From: Methanosphaera sp.
GTDB lineage: Archaea > Methanobacteriota > Methanobacteria > Methanobacteriales > Methanobacteriaceae
Assembly: GCA_017430835.1 (NCBI GenBank)
Contig: JAFRMD010000105.1
Span: 1 to 32,294, forward strand
Direction: 5' to 3'
DNA length: 32,294 nt
Made by a program: the position numbers and the translations under genes. Below, piece by piece: positions 31,714-32,294 of this stretch. How positions within the stretch are numbered: position 1 is the first letter of the stretch; each line of letters begins with the position of its first letter. A model generated the notes under the pieces. That model had not been told where the DNA came from. It searched no databases and worked only from the letters and a program-made list of their open reading frames with translations.

Positions 31714-32230
31714 TAAAAAGCACTCCTAAGAAATAATATGTTAAAAAAGGTTAATAAATACGCCTATAATAATTAAAAAATTTAGAAAAAAGAAGAAAAA
31801 ACAATGGAAAAAATATAAAAAAACAATAAATAAAGCAAATTGATAAAATAAAACGTTATAAAAATCACGAAAAGATTATTTTACTACAAAATAAAAAGAG
31901 TCTAAAAATCTAGGTTACAAAGAAATGAATCATTATGGAAATTCTTCTTTATAACCTATTTCTTAATGAATATATTTAGTATGCGATAATTTAAATGAAA
32001 AAATTATCACATTGATTAATGAAATTAATCAATTAATATATTTAGACTTCATTATTATTAAAGTAATGTTTTCAAATGATTAAATAAGCTAAAAATAAGA
32101 AAAAAAATGTTTAAGTAATACAAAAATTATTAAAAATAGAATCATAAATTTATTACAAAAAACAGAAAAAAACTACATAATAAATTCCAAATAAACAAAA
32201 GACAAAACAAGCACAAAGTAAATAGTTAAA
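31714..32230. other. Spacer behind the 5S gene with three consecutive hairpins
   Basis: It lies between the 31713 gene start and the 5S end. Three stem-loops follow one another. The first, 31911-31958, is a 14-bp stem with one mismatch plus an inner GAAT/ATTC. The second, 31985-32008, is GATAATTT/AAATTATC. The third, 32011-32033, is ATTGATTAAT/ATTAATCAAT with a 3-base loop. They may end the rRNA transcript or form a small RNA. No coding frame is visible. Confidence 0.5.
31911..31958. repeat. Long hairpin: 14-bp stem with one mismatch, inner 4-bp stem
   Basis: TAGGTTACAAAGAA at 31911-31924 pairs with TTCTTTATAACCTA at 31945-31958, one mismatch. GAAT (31927-31930) and ATTC (31941-31944) extend it past a 2-base bulge, leaving a 10-base loop. 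Confidence 0.5.
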
Positions 32231-32294
32231 GGCCGGCAACTTTCCGAAATTCCCATAGACTTACCATCTATAGTACAAAACAGAACGTGGATAG
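32231..32294 (-). rRNA. rrf: 5S rRNA gene, 3' part (cut by the window end)
   Basis: The minus strand reads CTATCCACGTTC, TGTACTATAGATGG, then TCTATGGGAATTTCGG and GTTGCCGGCC. These are the landmarks of the 3' half of archaeal 5S rRNA: the CCACG segment, GUACU, a helix IV with ATAGA/TCTAT arms around a 7-nt loop, GGGAA...CGG, and the GCCGGC end that would pair with the 5' end. The 5' half lies beyond 32294. The 3' end is estimated at 32231-32232. It is followed by a T-rich stretch and, further on, three hairpins. Confidence 0.8.

Noticed and set aside
1..32294. tRNA genes
   Set aside because: I looked in the gaps for T-loop (GGTTCRA) and acceptor pairing signatures and found none; only the 5S fragment is recognisable as stable RNA.

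Overview
The window reads as a chromosomal segment of a very AT-rich methanogenic archaeon of the Methanobacteriaceae, most like Methanosphaera. Supporting points are archaeal TATA boxes, Shine-Dalgarno sites of the GGTGA/AGGAG type with some leaderless starts, large Asn/Thr-rich adhesin-like surface proteins with beta-helix and Ig-like repeats, a secreted protein with a pseudomurein-binding-like segment, archaeal families such as DUF357 and the HVO_A0114 type regulator, and many ferredoxin/flavin redox proteins. The species is inferred, not read directly.

Layout. 1-569: 3' end of an adhesin-like gene, frameshifted near its end. 570-1429: non-coding with two inverted repeats. 1430-2145: a toxin-antitoxin-like pair (TumE-like protein, then an HVO_A0114-type regulator). 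2401-3549: HEAT-like repeat protein. 3988-4659: small secreted Asn/Thr repeat protein. 5406-6505: conserved hypothetical protein and a MntP manganese exporter. 6676-7068: flavin split-barrel protein. 7481-11639: adhesin-like gene of about 1385 codons broken by two frameshifts. 11935-12840: CorA. 12922-14905: DUF357 protein, FabG-like SDR and a methyltransferase. 15190-17649: short UvrA-like ATPase. 17785-19430: split-barrel protein and a membrane-anchored surface protein. 19525-22199: redox cluster (ferredoxin-nitroreductase and two iron-sulfur flavoprotein-like genes) behind a pRiA4b ORF-3-like gene. 22411-22935: possible MarR-type regulator. 23067-23728: AbrB-like plus TIR-like operon, with a phased 9-bp repeat array upstream. 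23906-26882: ArsC/Spx-like protein, broken SpoIIM-like gene, split-barrel protein, zinc-ribbon protein, ferredoxin. 27178-29559: TelA and a zinc-ribbon membrane protein. 29920-31713: aldo/keto reductase with Fe-S domain and a hypothetical partner. 31714-32294: hairpin-rich spacer and the 3' end of a 5S rRNA gene on the minus strand.

Themes. The genes fall into envelope/adhesion, metal and anion handling (MntP, CorA, TelA, ArsC-like), and electron transfer or flavin chemistry (three split-barrel proteins, nitroreductase, two flavodoxin-fold proteins, aldo/keto reductase, ferredoxin). Two small modules look like toxin-antitoxin or defence units. The most unusual is the translationally overlapped AbrB-like/TIR-like pair, which lies beside an eight-unit 9-bp array shared with the divergent ArsC-like gene.

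Four reading-frame breaks are visible: three in two adhesin genes and one in the SpoIIM-like gene. Two of the adhesin breaks are in A/T runs and one is at a CA repeat. They could be real decay, phase variation or sequencing error, and the sequence alone cannot separate these.
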